From Pristionchus mayeri (taxonomy: Eukaryota; Nematoda; Chromadorea; Rhabditida; Neodiplogasteridae), in the NCBI GenBank assembly GCA_036245805.1, contig BTRK01000001.1:9176001-9240000 (forward strand): a DNA stretch of 64,000 nucleotides, in the 5' to 3' direction. Below the pieces are notes generated by a model that searched no databases, was not told where the DNA came from, and worked only from the letters and a program-made list of their open reading frames with translations. This document shows positions 31,478-43,882 of the stretch, piece by piece. A program made the position numbers and the translations under genes. Each line of letters begins with the position of its first letter. Positions within the stretch are counted from its first letter, which is position 1.

Positions 31478-32283
31478 ACAGCGTGTCAAGGCGATGGTTT
31501 CCTTTGTTTATCGCGGCGCTGGGTCGATCTTGAAACATAACATTTTCGGCTGAAATGAGCGATGAAAATGTGAACCAAAGTATGCCAAAGATCTATCAAT
31601 GTTTAGCAACAAACAAAAAATAAATATTTCTAATGAAATGCATCTCTCAGGATTGTAACCAAGGTGCCTCCCTATAATTTTTGATAATTTTGATAAACTT
31701 TAAAATTCTTACATGAATTTTTCAAATTTTTACGAATAAATCGAAAAAGTTGAGAATGCACAGCAACAGGGAACCCCACATATGCTGAACTTTTTCATAT
31801 CTACGTGAAGAGATCTACAATCTGTAGCAGCCCGATTTTTTCAAAGAAGTTGAAATATTTTGAGAAATTTCGAAAATAAGTCTAAAATCGTGAATTTCTC
31901 AAAATATTTCAACATTTTTGAAAAAATCGGGCTGCTACAAATTGTAGATCTCTTCACGTAGATATGAAAAAGTTCTACATATGTGGGGTTCCCTATTGCT
32001 GTGCATTCTCAACTTTTTCGATTTATGCGTAAACATTCGAAAAATTCATGCAACAAATTTTAAAGTTTATCCAAAATTATCAAAAATGATAAGGAGGCTC
32101 ATTGGTTTCAATCTTGAGAGATTCATTGCGATAGAAATATGTACTTACTTTTTTTAGCTAAGCTATGATATATCTTTCACCTATTTGGGTTCAAAGTTTC
32201 ATCGTTCATTTCAGCCGAAAATGTTATGTTTCGAGATCGACCCAGCACCGCGACAAACGAACTTTGACACGCTGTGTCTGGCA
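31478..32283. mobile_element. Foldback/MITE D, left-arm copy
   Basis: An internal inverted structure: GGCACAGCGTGTCAA at the left, TTGACACGCTGTG at the right; CGGCTGAAATGA...CGATG and its inverse; and GAGATCTACAATCTGTAGCAGCCCGATTTTTTC mirrored around an axis near 31885. No coding. A mirror-image copy is at 38603-39408. Confidence 0.75.
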
Positions 32284-32610
32284 TCGTATTTCTCACTCTT
32301 CCACCTAAGTGGAAATATAATTAATTCATTCTTTGATTGTTTGCCGATCGGAAGTTCGAGATCGTGAGCCAATTTCTGACCGATGCGGTGTAGAATAAAA
32401 ATGTACTGGGTGTTTCAAAATTATTGAGGCTCTCGTTTTTGCAAAGCTGAATCGGAACAGGGGGAGGAGTCTACTCAGGCAGCTGCAGCCACTGCTGCAT
32501 GCATCACGGACAATGAAATTTAGATCTAGATTTCTTCAAGTGAAACAAATTCCAATCGAATTTATGTTTCGCCAATGCAATATTCGTTTACTTAACCAAG
32601 AGTATTGCTA

Positions 32611-33491
32611 TTGGGGTGTCCGGAAAGTTCGTATAATGCTTCGGAAAAAAGTCAGTTCGCGATCAAATGCAGTGATTGCGCAATCTGTTTGTCAACAATG
32701 TATTGCGTCACTCTGACGTTAAGTGGGATGTGGGTTGGATCAGTCTCGTAGTTTCTACACTTGTTGAAGTGGTGAAGTATAGCCGATATTTTGATACAGT
32801 TGTGTTGAATTACTGTCGGAAATCGCTCCATCGTAGATCGGATCTTCGATGGACAGATTCCATAATAGACATGTGCGAGGAGTGAATCATGTATAATAAC
32901 CCAGCGAAGAGACAACAGTGTTTCGACACCGATGCGAAGCACAAACCCGTTCCCTTGAAGACAATGAGGAAATTCACTGATTCTTTCTATCATTACTTGT
33001 TCCGATCTAATAAGAGATCCTTCCTACTGGAACCGCCATCAATGCCAACCTCTTCTCTGAACAACTGGAAGAAGTCGCGATCAGAGTCTCTCCCAGACTC
33101 CTGAACCAGGGCAAAATTCTTCTTCTGATGGACAATGCTCGCCCACATCGAGCGAAGATGACCCAGAAGAAAATGGACGAGCTGAAGATCGAGAGGATTC
33201 CCCATCCACCGTATTCCCCGGATCTCTCCCCATGCGACTACCACTGCTTCCGCTCTCTCTCTGACTTCTGCAAAGGAAAGAAGTTCAAGAATCGAAATGA
33301 AGTTGTGAGGGCTTTCGTGAACTGGGCGGTCTCGAAGAAACCCGCATTCTGGAAGAGAGGAATCGAGACCCTGCCCAATCGCTGGAGGGAGGTAGTGAGA
33401 AAGAAGGGGGCATACATTGGTCACTGAGAATTGTAAAGCATTGAATAAAAAATAAAAACAAAAAATTATACGAACTTTCCGGACACCCCAA
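32611..33491 (+). mobile_element. Internally deleted mariner element, left-arm copy
   Basis: The 881-bp element is flanked by TA (32609-32610 and 33492-33493) and has near-identical 27-bp inverted termini TTGGGGTGTCCGGAAAGTTC... A full mariner is about 1.3 kb, so roughly 400 bp is missing. It contains the 3' half of a transposase. Confidence 0.88.
33014..33427 (+). pseudogene. Mariner transposase, C-terminal half
   Basis: The frame is open from after TAA at 33011-33013 to the stop at 33425-33427. It contains LFSEQLEEVA, LLLMDNARPH with the second catalytic Asp, and PPYSPDLSPCD with the third, exactly 34 residues apart, the D34D signature of mariner. FCKGKKF and a terminal RRWREVV-type helix follow. 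The first catalytic Asp region is lost: upstream ATMYNN-type sequence sits in another frame with a stop. Non-functional. An identical copy is at 37459-37872 on the minus strand. Confidence 0.85.
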
Positions 33492-34120
33492 TAGTTCCGC
33501 GTAACATTGCAACAAATACCAATTCTCCCATCGATACGAACCGTTAAATACCAACTAAATTTACATTTCTCAACTCAGTCCGATGTTCCACCTACTAGGG
33601 TTGGCTATTCGAGGCAGAATTGCGATATCGCAATCCCCTAGTTTGCTACAATGTTCATTATCGACCTGATTTCTCCAAACCGATCTCCGTAAAAATAGCA
33701 ATAGGACAATCGATGTCAGTAATGCGATAGATCTGAAAGGATTATGTGAGCATACAATTTTTTGGCTCTAATAGATATTCCATCCAGCAGTTGACACCTC
33801 TGGTTGAGAATAACAATGATATTTTATATGACTACATTTAGACAATCTGGTCTAGAAGAACAGGTTCTGAATATAAGCCTGCTCTGGGCAGAGCATCATG
33901 ATCGGGTTAGGTTGGGGTTATTTACAGTATTAATAAAGTATTTCAAATAAAGCCTCTCAAATATATATCACAGGTCTTCTGAGAGATTGCATGGAACAAA
34001 AAAAAATCCCTGTTTGACAAACTGTTTAAAGTGTCTCAATTTCTTTTAAACAATCAACGTTGACACATCTAAGGTCAAGTAACTTAACACTGGCTTGGAT
34101 AGCGAGGATTCAAAACATCC

Positions 34121-34985
34121 TAAAATCCGGCTCCGGCCATTTAGAAAATTCAAAAATGCATAAGTTTTTTTAAAGTTGAGTAAAAAAGTCGTTCAAAAAA
34201 GGAAAATGAAGAACACGCCGAGATGAACAACATTAATGTTGAAGCGCAACAGAATACAAAAATTTGACATATTGAAAAATGCGAAACATCGATTTGTGGA
34301 TCCAAAAAATGGCTGGCGTGAAAAAAATGTCCCCTATTTTACAGCTGATTTTGCCGAATTCGAACTCTACGCTCTTTTCTACCCCAGAAAAGCTGCTTTT
34401 TAAACTCACAGGATCGTTCCATTTTTTGTTTTAACTGCAGAAACCCAGAATTTTGTGCACTTTGCCTGTTTGAGCATTACATATATTCGTCCAGTTCACC
34501 GAGATTAGCGTGTATTTGACATTTTTCGATGTTTTGGACGTGGAAGAGTAAAAATTGAGCGATAAAGGTTAAAATTTCGGAGTTTTCGAAAAATCGATTT
34601 TTTTGCCCTTGCAAAATATTGATTTCTCCGAAATTTCGCATTTTCGACGTAAATTGTATTCCCCTGACCATAATGAATGTTTCTGAAGTAATTAATTCTC
34701 ATTTTGTTATCATTGCACAGATATATGCAACATATATGCAAATTACAATGATAATATTTCAAATCGGCATCAAATGTACAAGCTAATGTTCCACGCCTTG
34801 GAAAAACATCAGAAACATGCATTATGGTCAGGGGAAGAAAAAAGAAAATGAGAAATTTCGGAGATTCGAAAAAATCGATATTTCGCAAGGGCAAAAAAAG
34901 GATTTTTCGAAAACGAAGAAATGTTAACATTTATCGCTCTATTTTTAGTCTTCCCCGTCCAAAATATCGAAAAATGTCAAATACA
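34121..34985. repeat. Partial copy of foldback E
   Basis: AAAGTTGAGTAAAAAAGTCG, CGAGATGAACAACATTA, and GTGTATTTGACATTTTTCGAT match 35510-35900 in direct orientation with about 5-10 percent differences, and match 35901-36765 exactly in inverse orientation. This copy is cut at the palindrome spacer (34985). Confidence 0.75.
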
Positions 34986-35504
34986 GAGGTGAATGAGTGT
35001 ACTCTGCAAACTCGCGCTTCATCATCGCCTTATTCCACTTTCTTATTGCTCAGTGACAATGCGACGCGCGTCTCTTGTATTCAAAAACATTGTTGACAAA
35101 TACGATAGAAAACCAATCCCATCTTCCCAACTTCAGTGAGCACACTGTAATCCAAGATGCTGCAGCTGACTACGTTCTGCAACTGCACGACCAAAGATGC
35201 AGAGGATCCATGGGACTGAGGAATCACTACTCAAAATCTAACTGCAAATGGAGTTTTTGGGAGCGGTTATAGCAAGAATTGTCGTTATTTACAAAACAAC
35301 CGAATGTACACCCCCTACTTCATCTCAATTTTAAATTATTTTGCCCCAAACAAGGCGGTTCCTACAGGTTTCAATGTCTTCTGAGAAATCGCAGGTGCCG
35401 TTTGACAAACTGTTCATATTGGTACAATCTCTATGAGATTTTCATGGTATATAAACATAAGGCCCACTAACCTTCTGGAAAATTTGTAGAACCGGAAATG
35501 GAAA
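34986..35504. other. Unique part of palindrome spacer
   Basis: Not mirrored by the 8.4-kb palindrome. It contains no supportable gene; open frames are short. Confidence 0.45.
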
Positions 35505-36765
35505 ACTGCCTAAAATCCGGATCCGGCCGTTTTGAAAATTCAAAAATTCATAAGTTTCTTTAAAGTTGAGTAAAAAAGTCGTTCAAAAAAGGAAAATTAA
35601 GAACATGCCGAGATGAACAACATTACTGTTGAAGCGAAACAGAATAAAAAATGTTAACATATTGAAAAATGCGAAACATCGATTTTTGGATCCTACAACT
35701 GGCTGGCGTGAAAAAAATGTTCCTTATCTTACATCTGATTTTGCCGAATTTGAACTCCACGCTCTTTTCTACCCCACAACAGCTGCATTTTAAACTCACA
35801 AGGCCGTTCCATTTTTTGTTTTAACGGCAGAAACCCAGAATTTCGTGCAATTTTCCTGTTTGAGCATTACATATATTCGTCCAGTTCACCGAGTTTAGCG
35901 TGTATTTGACATTTTTCGATATTTTGGACGGGGAAGACTAAAAATAGAGCGATAAATGTTAACATTTCTTCGTTTTCGAAAAATCCTTTTTTTGCCCTTG
36001 CGAAATATCGATTTTTTCGAATCTCCGAAATTTCTCATTTTCTTTTTTCTTCCCCTGACCATAATGCATGTTTCTGATGTTTTTCCAAGGCGTGGAACAT
36101 TAGCTTGTACATTTGATGCCGATTTGAAATATTATCATTGTAATTTGCATATATGTTGCATATATCTGTGCAATGATAACAAAATGAGAATTAATTACTT
36201 CAGAAACATTCATTATGGTCAGGGGAATACAATTTACGTCGAAAATGCGAAATTTCGGAGAAATCAATATTTTGCAAGGGCAAAAAAATCGATTTTTCGA
36301 AAACTCCGAAATTTTAACCTTTATCGCTCAATTTTTACTCTTCCACGTCCAAAACATCGAAAAATGTCAAATACACGCTAATCTCGGTGAACTGGACGAA
36401 TATATGTAATGCTCAAACAGGCAAAGTGCACAAAATTCTGGGTTTCTGCAGTTAAAACAAAAAATGGAACGATCCTGTGAGTTTAAAAAGCAGCTTTTCT
36501 GGGGTAGAAAAGAGCGTAGAGTTCGAATTCGGCAAAATCAGCTGTAAAATAGGGGACATTTTTTTCACGCCAGCCATTTTTTGGATCCACAAATCGATGT
36601 TTCGCATTTTTCAATATGTCAAATTTTTGTATTCTGTTGCGCTTCAACATTAATGTTGTTCATCTCGGCGTGTTCTTCATTTTCCTTTTTTGAACGACTT
36701 TTTTACTCAACTTTAAAAAAACTTATGCATTTTTGAATTTTCTAAATGGCCGGAGCCGGATTTTA
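35505..36765. mobile_element. Foldback E, complete, spanning the palindrome right-arm edge
   Basis: The left arm (35505-35900 onward) and right arm (to about 36765) mirror around an axis near 36128, with GACCATAATGCATGTTTCTG and CAGAAACATTCATTATGGTC close to the centre. The arms differ by several percent, unlike the near-identical large palindrome arms, so this element is older than the big inverted duplication. Confidence 0.75.
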
Positions 36766-37394
36766 GGATGTTTTGAATCCTCGCTATCCAAGCCAGTGTT
36801 AAGTTACTTGACCTTAGATGTGTCAACGTTGATTGTTTAAAAGAAATTGAGACACTTTAAACAGTTTGTCAAACAGGGATTTTTTTTTGTTCCATGCAAT
36901 CTCTCAGAAGACCTGTGATATATATTTGAGAGGCTTTATTTGAAATACTTTATTAATACTGTAAATAACCCCAACCTAACCCGATCATGATGCTCTGCCC
37001 AGAGCAGGCTTATATTCAGAACCTGTTCTTCTAGACCAGATTGTCTAAATGTAGTCATATAAAATATCATTGTTATTCTCAACCAGAGGTGTCAACTGCT
37101 GGATGGAATATCTATTAGAGCCAAAAAATTGTATGCTCACATAATCCTTTCAGATCTATCGCATTACTGACATCGATTGTCCTATTGCTATTTTTACGGA
37201 GATCGGTTTGGAGAAATCAGGTCGATAATGAACATTGTAGCAAACTAGGGGATTGCGATATCGCAATTCTGCCTCGAATAGCCAACCCTAGTAGGTGGAA
37301 CATCGGACTGAGTTGAGAAATGTAAATTTAGTTGGTATTTAACGGTTCGTATCGATGGGAGAATTGGTATTTGTTGCAATGTTACGCGGAACTA

Positions 37395-38275
37395 TTGGGG
37401 TGTCCGGAAAGTTCGTATAATTTTTTGTTTTTATTTTTTATTCAATGCTTTACAATTCTCAGTGACCAATGTATGCCCCCTTCTTTCTCACTACCTCCCT
37501 CCAGCGATTGGGCAGGGTCTCGATTCCTCTCTTCCAGAATGCGGGTTTCTTCGAGACCGCCCAGTTCACGAAAGCCCTCACAACTTCATTTCGATTCTTG
37601 AACTTCTTTCCTTTGCAGAAGTCAGAGAGAGAGCGGAAGCAGTGGTAGTCGCATGGGGAGAGATCCGGGGAATACGGTGGATGGGGAATCCTCTCGATCT
37701 TCAGCTCGTCCATTTTCTTCTGGGTCATCTTCGCTCGATGTGGGCGAGCATTGTCCATCAGAAGAAGAATTTTGCCCTGGTTCAGGAGTCTGGGAGAGAC
37801 TCTGATCGCGACTTCTTCCAGTTGTTCAGAGAAGAGGTTGGCATTGATGGCGGTTCCAGTAGGAAGGATCTCTTATTAGATCGGAACAAGTAATGATAGA
37901 AAGAATCAGTGAATTTCCTCATTGTCTTCAAGGGAACGGGTTTGTGCTTCGCATCGGTGTCGAAACACTGTTGTCTCTTCGCTGGGTTATTATACATGAT
38001 TCACTCCTCGCACATGTCTATTATGGAATCTGTCCATCGAAGATCCGATCTACGATGGAGCGATTTCCGACAGTAATTCAACACAACTGTATCAAAATAT
38101 CGGCTATACTTCACCACTTCAACAAGTGTAGAAACTACGAGACTGATCCAACCCACATCCCACTTAACGTCAGAGTGACGCAATACATTGTTGACAAACA
38201 GATTGCGCAATCACTGCATTTGATCGCGAACTGACTTTTTTCCGAAGCATTATACGAACTTTCCGGACACCCCAA
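37395..38275 (-). mobile_element. Internally deleted mariner element, right-arm copy
   Basis: The exact mirror image of 32611-33491, TA-flanked (37393-37394 and 38276-38277), with the same deletion and the same broken transposase (open frame 37459-37872). Identity of the lesion shows it was copied by the inverted duplication rather than inserted independently. Confidence 0.88.
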
Positions 38276-38602
38276 TAGCAATACTCTTGGTTAAGTAAAC
38301 GAATATTGCATTGGCGAAACATAAATTCGATTGGAATTTGTTTCACTTGAAGAAATCTAGATCTAAATTTCATTGTCCGTGATGCATGCAGCAGTGGCTG
38401 CAGCTGCCTGAGTAGACTCCTCCCCCTGTTCCGATTCAGCTTTGCAAAAACGAGAGCCTCAATAATTTTGAAACACCCAGTACATTTTTATTCTACACCG
38501 CATCGGTCAGAAATTGGCTCACGATCTCGAACTTCCGATCGGCAAACAATCAAAGAATGAATTAATTATATTTCCACTTAGGTGGAAGAGTGAGAAATAC
38601 GA

Positions 38603-39408
38603 TGCCAGACACAGCGTGTCAAAGTTCGTTTGTCGCGGTGCTGGGTCGATCTCGAAACATAACATTTTCGGCTGAAATGAACGATGAAACTTTGAACCCA
38701 AATAGGTGAAAGATATATCATAGCTTAGCTAAAAAAAGTAAGTACATATTTCTATCGCAATGAATCTCTCAAGATTGAAACCAATGAGCCTCCTTATCAT
38801 TTTTGATAATTTTGGATAAACTTTAAAATTTGTTGCATGAATTTTTCGAATGTTTACGCATAAATCGAAAAAGTTGAGAATGCACAGCAATAGGGAACCC
38901 CACATATGTAGAACTTTTTCATATCTACGTGAAGAGATCTACAATTTGTAGCAGCCCGATTTTTTCAAAAATGTTGAAATATTTTGAGAAATTCACGATT
39001 TTAGACTTATTTTCGAAATTTCTCAAAATATTTCAACTTCTTTGAAAAAATCGGGCTGCTACAGATTGTAGATCTCTTCACGTAGATATGAAAAAGTTCA
39101 GCATATGTGGGGTTCCCTGTTGCTGTGCATTCTCAACTTTTTCGATTTATTCGTAAAAATTTGAAAAATTCATGTAAGAATTTTAAAGTTTATCAAAATT
39201 ATCAAAAATTATAGGGAGGCACCTTGGTTACAATCCTGAGAGATGCATTTCATTAGAAATATTTATTTTTTGTTTGTTGCTAAACATTGATAGATCTTTG
39301 GCATACTTTGGTTCACATTTTCATCGCTCATTTCAGCCGAAAATGTTATGTTTCAAGATCGACCCAGCGCCGCGATAAACAAAGGAAACCATCGCCTTGA
39401 CACGCTGT
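38603..39408. mobile_element. Foldback/MITE D, right-arm copy
   Basis: The mirror image of 31478-32283, with the same termini and internal symmetry. Confidence 0.75.
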
Positions 39409-39649
39409 GCCAGATGTCATTCAAGTTTTTTTCGTTAAAATCGAGCGAAGAATCATTACTGTTGTGCAATACACAAACGTATTAACTCCGTAACTGAAAC
39501 CTCGATCACTAAATGAAGAGTGCTTTTTTTCAGTTTTCTATACTTTCTACTACTAAACGGAATTTTCAACATAAATGCAGTTTTCACTATGCTCACGAGG
39601 GTTCAACTGTTGCACAAAAAGTCGGGCCTCATTTTTTTCATATGAGTCT

Positions 39650-40650
39650 GCTTATCGAAGAATCGGGCAACAGTGTGTAGGGGTTGGCACACCAAAATTT
39701 CGAAAACTTGTAGAAAGGTGTTATCGAGGGTGCTGATCAGCATGGTATGCTTCATTTTGCACCAAACCGACCGGTGCAGCCGGGCTGCAAGTAGACCCAA
39801 TTTACATTTTTCTAAATAACTCAGCAAATTGTTGACGAATAGTCAAGAAATTTGTAAAGATGGTACAAATGACTATAACGAATAAAATCAAATTGATAGA
39901 GCAAAAAATATTATATGTAAATTTGTCGAAAATTTAGTTTTCGAATACCAGGGAGAAGCGGAAGCTGATTTTTATCTAGAAAGATGTGCCATGCCGAGAG
40001 GATCATTTTTCGTATGCTCTGTGTGGGGTAACGCCGAATCGTTTTTTTGATATGAACCATTTTCTGACTCATTTTTCTAATTACGCCGAGCTTCAATCCG
40101 CGAGCAATGAAGAATTCAAATGTGTTTCGCTCAATAACCTCTTGTTGACGAATCGTTCTCATAATTTTGCATTCACATTGAAACATATTTCAATTCTTCA
40201 TTGCTCGCGCATCGGAGCGCGGCGGAATGGGGAAATTGTCTCAGATAACGGCTTATAGCAGAAAACCGATTCGGCGTTACCCCACACATAGCGTACGAAA
40301 AATGATCCTCTCGGCAAGGCGCATCGTTCTAGATAAAAATCAGCTTCCGCTTCCCCCTGATATTCGAAAACTAAATTTTCGACAAATCTGCATAAAATAT
40401 TTTTTATTCTATCAATTTGATCTTATTAGTTATAGTCATTTGTACCATCTGTACAAATTTCATGATTATTCGTCAACAATTTGCTGAGTTATTTAGGAAA
40501 ATGTAAATTGGGTCTACTTGCAGCCCGGCTGCACCGGTCGGTTTGGTGCAAAATGAAGCATACCATGTTGATCAGCACCCTCGATAACCCCTTTCTACAA
40601 GTTTTCCAAATTTTGGTGTGCCAACCCATGTTTGATTCTTCGGTAACCGG
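39650..40650. mobile_element. Foldback element, about 1.0 kb
   Basis: GGGTTGGCACACCAAAATTT at 39680 mirrors AAATTTTGGTGTGCCAACCC near 40610; TGCACCAAACCGACCGGTGCAGCC and CTGCAAGTAGACCCAATTTACATTTT are mirrored at both sides; axis near 40154. It abuts the right edge of the 8.4-kb palindrome. No coding. Confidence 0.8.
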
Positions 40651-41418
40651 CCTCATATAAAACATGGGACAATGTAGGAGGCGGGATACCGTAGTATATC
40701 GTCTCTCTAGATCGCATGATCTCTAGTCGATCAGTGAGATACTACGCGGTGTTCCTGCGCATCGAGGGAGAGAGGCTATAGGGGGTCGCCGCGGCGTAGA
40801 GAAGGCGAGAGTGCGTGGCCCGCCCCCTGTACACGTTTCTTGAAAAGTTCCGCGCCTTTGAGCCCTTGTGATGCTAGATGCGAATAAATCTACCTATACC
40901 ATCTAGCTCTCGCTATGATCTTTTGAGGATGGAAGCACCCTTACACTTAATCGAAGCCACTTAAGAGGAACAGATATAATACACAACCTGTCAGATTAGA
41001 CAATTCCCTTTGTTCTCGCGGCGGACCATTCCTCTACGTTCACCTCGGCTGAGCGGTGAAGTGAAGCAGAAAGTAGTTGAAACATACCCATAATTTAATA
41101 AAGAAAATCAAATTTAATAATCCGAATAAGCAAGTGTTTCTAACAGTAGTGTATGATCCTACTGGTAAATTTTGGGATTTGTATTTCGCTCGCTGGCTCC
41201 CATTTGACACAATGACTTTTCTCCGCTTCAACTGAGAACTAGTCTGAGGACATAGTAAGTCTTAGTCAACATGCTAACACGCAAAATGAAGTGTCAAACA
41301 GTAGTTCAACTCGTATCTGATCCTTACCTATTCTCATCCTTGGTATTTCCCCATCTCACTATCCTTTACGTCGGCAATCGTCGTTTCAGCGTAGTCTAAC
41401 GCACGTGAATCGAAAATG
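40651..41418. other. No gene identified
   Basis: GC-richer sequence (40670-40880) with a short imperfect hairpin around CTCTCTAGATCGCATGATCTCTAG, and an AATAAA at about 40884. It might be a regulatory or solo-LTR-like piece, but I see no duplicate and no target duplication. Confidence 0.3.
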
Positions 41419-42172
41419 GCACCTGGCGAAGAGTCAGAATCTCGTCCTCGGTCTGCAATTCATCACTTTTTAGTCAATCAGAAGCATCATAACATCACAA
41501 AACAAAAGTTTTGTCCCCGAAACAAATGGCACTCCGAATAAATAGAGGAATGCTATGCAGGGAAAAGAGCGCATCGCAAAAAATAAAAATCCTGCATTGC
41601 ATTTGCCACGCTGTAATTCCATACACGATCATTTCATCGATACACCTACTGCGTGCCGTGGACTTCTCCTACCGTACCTTTTCTCAGGATGCTATAGCAC
41701 CTTCTTGAGTTCTTCCTTGATGGTGCTCAGGAAAGGTAAAGCACCGAGCCTAGAGCGGTATAACAATACTAGTTGGCCAAAACAACGATAAATTTAAATA
41801 AAAATGTAGTTTGGAACCAACCGTGATTCTCCCGGGCTCGCTCTCCTCGATGGTCGATCGTTTGGGCGCGGATCCCTCGTTAGCGTACTGCGTGCAGGAT
41901 GAAAACACAACTGCAGTACCGATATTTGGTCACAAAATATAATTGGACAGGTTCAGGAAGGGAATCAGAGGTTGTACGCAGCAATAATATAGTTATTGAT
42001 GGGTTGCAAAGCAAAATAACACTACTAGTTGGCCAAAACAGGGATAAATTTAAATAAAAATGTAGTTTGGAACCAACCGTGATTCTCCCGGGCTCGCTCT
42101 CCTCAATGGTCGATCGGTCGGGCGCGAATCGCTGAAGAAGTTCTCCCAGAATGAGCAATCTCCTGCAGTCAT
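41419..42172 (-). pseudogene. Inverted truncated duplicate of TPD52 exons 1-4
   Basis: Mirror image of 56156-56909. It includes the start codon (42170-42172), exon 1 (42078-42172), the cassette exon (41822-41887), exon 3 (41701-41749) and the first 34 bases of exon 4 (41419-41452), after which sequence diverges (CAGGTGC then CATTTTCG). Splice sites are preserved. Lacking exons 5-7, it cannot make a full protein. It lies in divergent orientation to the intact gene about 14 kb away. Confidence 0.85.
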
Positions 42173-43200
42173 GATGTTTGGTCCAAAAAAGTGAAGGGAA
42201 AGGTTCAGGAAGGGAATCAGAGGTTGTACTGATCAATAATAGACCTATTAATGGGTTGCGAAGCAAAATAACAGTAGAGGTTGGTCAAAACAAGCGTAAA
42301 TTTAAATAGCAAAGTAGTGTGTAACCAACCTTTCGCGGTAGTTCAGGTGAATGCCGCCCTCAGGACGTTAATCACAGAACCATGGTCTAATGCAATGATG
42401 GCATTTCTTCAGAAGAACACTTTATTAAACATTAAACACAATAACAAAGCAAGGAAAATCGATAATCGATTAGAAAAGGTCGAGGTCGGACTCGCGGGCC
42501 GGACTTGACAAAATGCCAAAGGGCTACCGTAATACTGTTGCGCGCAAGGGCATTCGTGGTGAGAGTTTGTAGGATTCGTGTGAAATGCCTTTTCCAGAGC
42601 CATTTCCGAAATGGAGAACTAACACTCTTTTTCCTTTTTCCAGGTGCTTTTTTCCTGAGAACTAACAGGGCATTAAAAAATGAAATCATGCATAATTAAT
42701 GTGCTAGCAACTATTCTTGCAGAGGTTGATTTTTGTTCTTTCACTTCAAAGAATTTTAGCGGAGAAGCAGGACTAGGACGAATCAGGTTTCAGCTATGAG
42801 GTAAATGCTGTTGAATATCGTGGAACGGTAATATCTTTCTTGTATTGAAGCTAAATTTATTAGTATTGCCAATCTCTTCCAATACCTCTTCAGTTGCACT
42901 ATTCGCTAGCGCTGCAGCAATTGACATATGACAGGGACGAATGGATGAGAATGACGAAGTTGTATACGATTATACGGTAACTGCAGTATTTATTGACCGC
43001 GTAGTGGCAAAATGATCGTGATTGAACATCTGTTTTTTTAGTATTAGTTTGGAATCCCAATGACCATCAGCTTTACATCTGCTGAACCGCTATTGAGGAA
43101 TTCGTGGATCATTAATGCATTAGAATGTTTTACCTGAATGTTGTATATGTATTGCTGCACGCAAGGACGTAGAGATATTGACCATTGCCCACTTTAGAGC

Positions 43201-43285
43201 AATCGTCTGACTCTCTTCAGTTTGCACGCTCTCTCGACGGTCAGAGAGACGAGATAGCATGCAAACTGAAGAGAGTCAGACGATT
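43201..43285. repeat. Perfect 26-bp-stem hairpin (pre-miRNA-sized), copy 1
   Basis: AATCGTCTGACTCTCTTCAG... is followed 33 bases later by its exact reverse complement. The loop itself contains CTCTCTCG...AGAGAGACGAG. The total is 85 nt. Copies are at 49279-49363 (direct) and 55043-55127 (inverted). Confidence 0.8.
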
Positions 43286-43639
43286 AACCCCACTTTAATT
43301 GTGTTCAATCATGCGTGAAACGCAAATACTTATTTCAAACTTTTGATATTTTCTTTCGCGATGGGAAGCTCACGCGAAGACGTCGTAAATGTGATAAGTT
43401 CGAATGGAATAACGACAATGATTTCTGATACAGTTGACGCTATTGGTTTTGTTATATTGATGGCTGAGATTCCGGAACAGCCTACCGTAGTTGTGATCTG
43501 TCTATTCGAATATTTGAATTTTTGCGATGAATGAACACCTGAAACATAAACGTGGTTAGCGATGGGATGATCGCAGTTTCAGCAGATTCATAAATCCGGA
43601 TTCGCTCTTGCCTTCTCACACTGGTTGATCTCTCCTATT

Positions 43640-43780
43640 TTCCCTCTCCCCCTCCCTCTCCTTCTCTCATCTCTCTCACTCTCGCACTATCTCTCGCCTG
43701 TCCTTCCCTTCCTTCCCCTCCTCCCTTCCTTCCTCTCTTCCTCACACTTCGCACTTCTCGCTTGCGCCTTTCCTTTCCAT
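43640..43780. repeat. Polypyrimidine tract
   Basis: About 140 bases of almost pure C/T (CTCTCCCCCTCCCTCTCCTTCTC...), repeated at 49718-49858 and inverted at 54548-54688 as part of the palindrome duplications. No coding. Confidence 0.7.
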
Positions 43781-43882
43781 TAGTTATATTTACCTTTACT
43801 CATTGCTTTATCTATTTTAACGCTCTCGCTTCATTGATTGTTTCTCCTCCTAACGTGTTCTATTACATGTGATTAACCACGG

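Larger units (their letters stand above)
31246..39640. repeat. 8.4-kb near-perfect palindrome
   Basis: Arms 31246-34985 and about 35901-39640 are reverse complements: every paired landmark sums to 70886 (for example the mariner ends 32611/38275 and 33491/37395). Translated frames in both arms are identical, so arm identity is close to 100 percent. The central 915 bp (34986-35900) is not palindromic with respect to this axis. The left edge is near GAAAAAAATGAGGCC and the right edge near GGCCTCATTTTTTTC. It carries no intact gene, only repeats. Confidence 0.93.

Noticed and set aside
33285..33554. Minus-strand open frames (33285-33554, 32993-33424) opposite the mariner transposase
   Set aside because: They are antisense to the D34D transposase fragment; same for the mirrored frames at 37332-37601 and 37462-37893.
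40670..41040. Possible solo LTR (TGTAGGAGG... with AATAAA)
   Set aside because: No convincing terminal CA, target duplication or second copy in the window.
42281..42508. 75-codon frame repeated at 55820-56047
   Set aside because: It overlaps the tandem introns and promoter side of the TPD52 duplicate, is antisense to the gene direction in the right arm, and has no protein-like pattern.
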